Shown here piece after piece: positions 63,183 to 64,000 of a DNA stretch of 64,000 nt (its first letter is position 1; the number at the start of each line of letters is the position of its first letter). The stretch comes from Deinococcales bacterium (GTDB taxonomy: Bacteria > Deinococcota > Deinococci > Deinococcales > JAAFIG01). The translations under genes and the position numbers were made by a program. The notes under the pieces were generated by a model that saw only the letters and a program-made list of their open reading frames with translations, was not told the DNA's origin and ran no database searches. The stretch is from contig JAAFIG010000010.1 in NCBI GenBank assembly GCA_013298595.1, positions 69,260 to 133,259 on the forward strand, in the 5' to 3' direction.

Positions 63183-64000
63183 ATGACTGAGTCCCCTCAA
63201 GTTTCCTTGTATCAACTCAGTGCTTATTTTTTGCGTCTGGGCGCACTTGGCTTTGGTGGTCCTGTGGCACTTGTGGCTGCCATGCGTCAAGACTTGGTAG
63301 AAACTCGAGGTTGGGTCAGTGAAGAAGAGTACAAAATTGGTTTGGCACTCTCGCAACTTGCTCCAGGTCCATTGGCAGCCCAATTAGCCATTTACTTAGG
63401 GTATTCACAATTTGGGATTTTAGGGGCAACTCTAACAGGAATTTGTTTTGTCTTACCTTCGTTTTTCATTGTGGTGCTGCTTGGTTGGGCATACACCAGC
63501 TTTGGTGGTTTACCGTGGATGAAAGCCGTGTTTTATGGTGTTGGCGCAAGTGTCATTGGAATCATTGCGTGGAGTGCGTATAAATTATCCAGTAAAACCT
63601 TGGCTCGAGATTGGTTGCTTTGGGGAATCGCAGCATCTGCCACTCTTTACACAGTTTTGACCGAATCCGAAGCCGTGATTTTGTTTTTACTAGCGGGAAT
63701 ACTGACTTGGTTACTGAAAGCACCACCTAAGCATTGGGGGCGTTTTATGCCAAGTACCAGTTTGGTATTGCTTGGGGCATTACCAAATATGCAAATGACC
63801 ACGTTACCCAGTATTTTCTGGTTTTTCTTTCAAGCAGGCGCTTTTGTGTTTGGTAGTGGTTTAGCAATTGTGCCTTTTTTGTACAGTGGTGTGGTCAAAG
63901 AAATGGCTTGGCTGACCGATGCACAATTTGTTGATGCTGTGGCAGTCGCCATGATTACACCTGGACCTGTGGTTATTACCACAGCATTTATTGGTTTTTT
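63183..64000 (+). CDS. chrA: Chromate transporter ChrA (3' end outside window)
   Basis: First ~272 residues. The CHR domain signature F-L-R-L-G-A-L-G-F-G-G-P, Q-L-A-P-G-P-L-A-A-Q and G-I-L-G-A-T begin it; a second CHR half (F-F-Q-A-G-A-F-V-F-G-S-G, then I-T-P-G-P-V-V-I-T) is starting at the edge, so this is the long two-domain form. It exports chromate or a related anion. TATAAA lies seven bases before the ATG; the palindrome 63131-63150 suggests regulation. Confidence 0.93.
   Translation, partial: MTESPQVSLYQLSAYFLRLGALGFGGPVALVAAMRQDLVETRGWVSEEEYKIGLALSQLAPGPLAAQLAIYLGYSQFGILGATLTGICFVLPSFFIVVLLGWAYTSFGGLPWMKAVFYGVGASVIGIIAWSAYKLSSKTLARDWLLWGIAASATLYTVLTESEAVILFLLAGILTWLLKAPPKHWGRFMPSTSLVLLGALPNMQMTTLPSIFWFFFQAGAFVFGSGLAIVPFLYSGVVKEMAWLTDAQFVDAVAVAMITPGPVVITTAFIGF

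Noticed and set aside
1-64000. CTCGAG as FtsK orienting sequence (KOPS)
   Set aside because: KOPS are strand-asymmetric; CTCGAG is a palindrome and cannot give direction.

Overview
The window looks like chromosomal DNA of a free-living, aerobic, heterotrophic bacterium of moderate GC (mid-40s percent by eye). Three things point to the Deinococcota, with modest confidence. The enolase-superfamily enzyme at 40844-41950 resembles the Deinococcus N-acylamino-acid racemase/MenC type and overlaps a GNAT gene. Many genes have a -10 hexamer only 5-7 bases before the start codon and no Shine-Dalgarno, the leaderless pattern known in Deinococcus. The remaining household genes fit. I could not run a search, so taxonomy is inference.

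The most striking property is a genome word: the palindrome CTCGAG occurs about once per 70-130 bp in most genes on both strands, in all three codon phases, in intergenic DNA and in terminator stems. Base composition would predict roughly one per 5 kb. A few islands lack it and stand out as probable recent arrivals.

Layout. 1-7.2 kb: 3' end of a barstar gene, then two related surface lipoprotein genes; one is a giant with beta-helix, HExxH protease, VWD and WD40 parts. 7.2-13.3 kb: rlmN operon, EamA transporter, MerR regulator with a textbook 19-bp-spacer promoter driving a small CCPF protein, thioredoxin-like protein, two DoxX proteins and a TetR regulator. 13.5-18.6 kb: a serine protease-nuclease fusion and a convergent unknown gene; their shared 3' region (about 422 bp) is duplicated, and the two copies flank an inserted lipoprotein gene. 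18.7-29 kb: nucleotidyltransferase, argC, MarR/EmrB-type efflux, glycerate kinase, Nudix, SDRs, trpF, AMP ligase. 29-33.7 kb: sdhCDAB operon and threonine aldolase. 33.7-44 kb: Crp-type regulator, degenerate M23 protein, DUF4258 gene with a structured leader, pheA, a cytochrome c-copper monooxygenase-like protein, DUF3810, GNAT, NAAAR/MenC and RpiR genes, and a proton-pump rhodopsin with a small membrane partner. 44-54.2 kb: ftsK, a PIN toxin-antitoxin pair, a gamma-family PLP enzyme, SDR, GGDEF-EAL protein, DUF937 protein. 54.3-60 kb: fatty-acid beta-oxidation genes (fadA, hydrolase, fadN-like) interrupted by a SUKH gene and a REP-associated tyrosine transposase (RAYT) surrounded by REP hairpins. 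60.1-64 kb: an internally duplicated M50-protease/TPR membrane protein, a small orphan, and the 5' part of chrA behind a palindromic operator.

The genes describe aerobic respiration, fatty-acid oxidation, light-driven proton pumping, drug and metal efflux and a lipoprotein-rich surface. The best candidates for something undescribed are the CTCGAG word, the coincidence of rearrangement endpoints with it, the protease-nuclease locus, and the duplicated M50-TPR protein.
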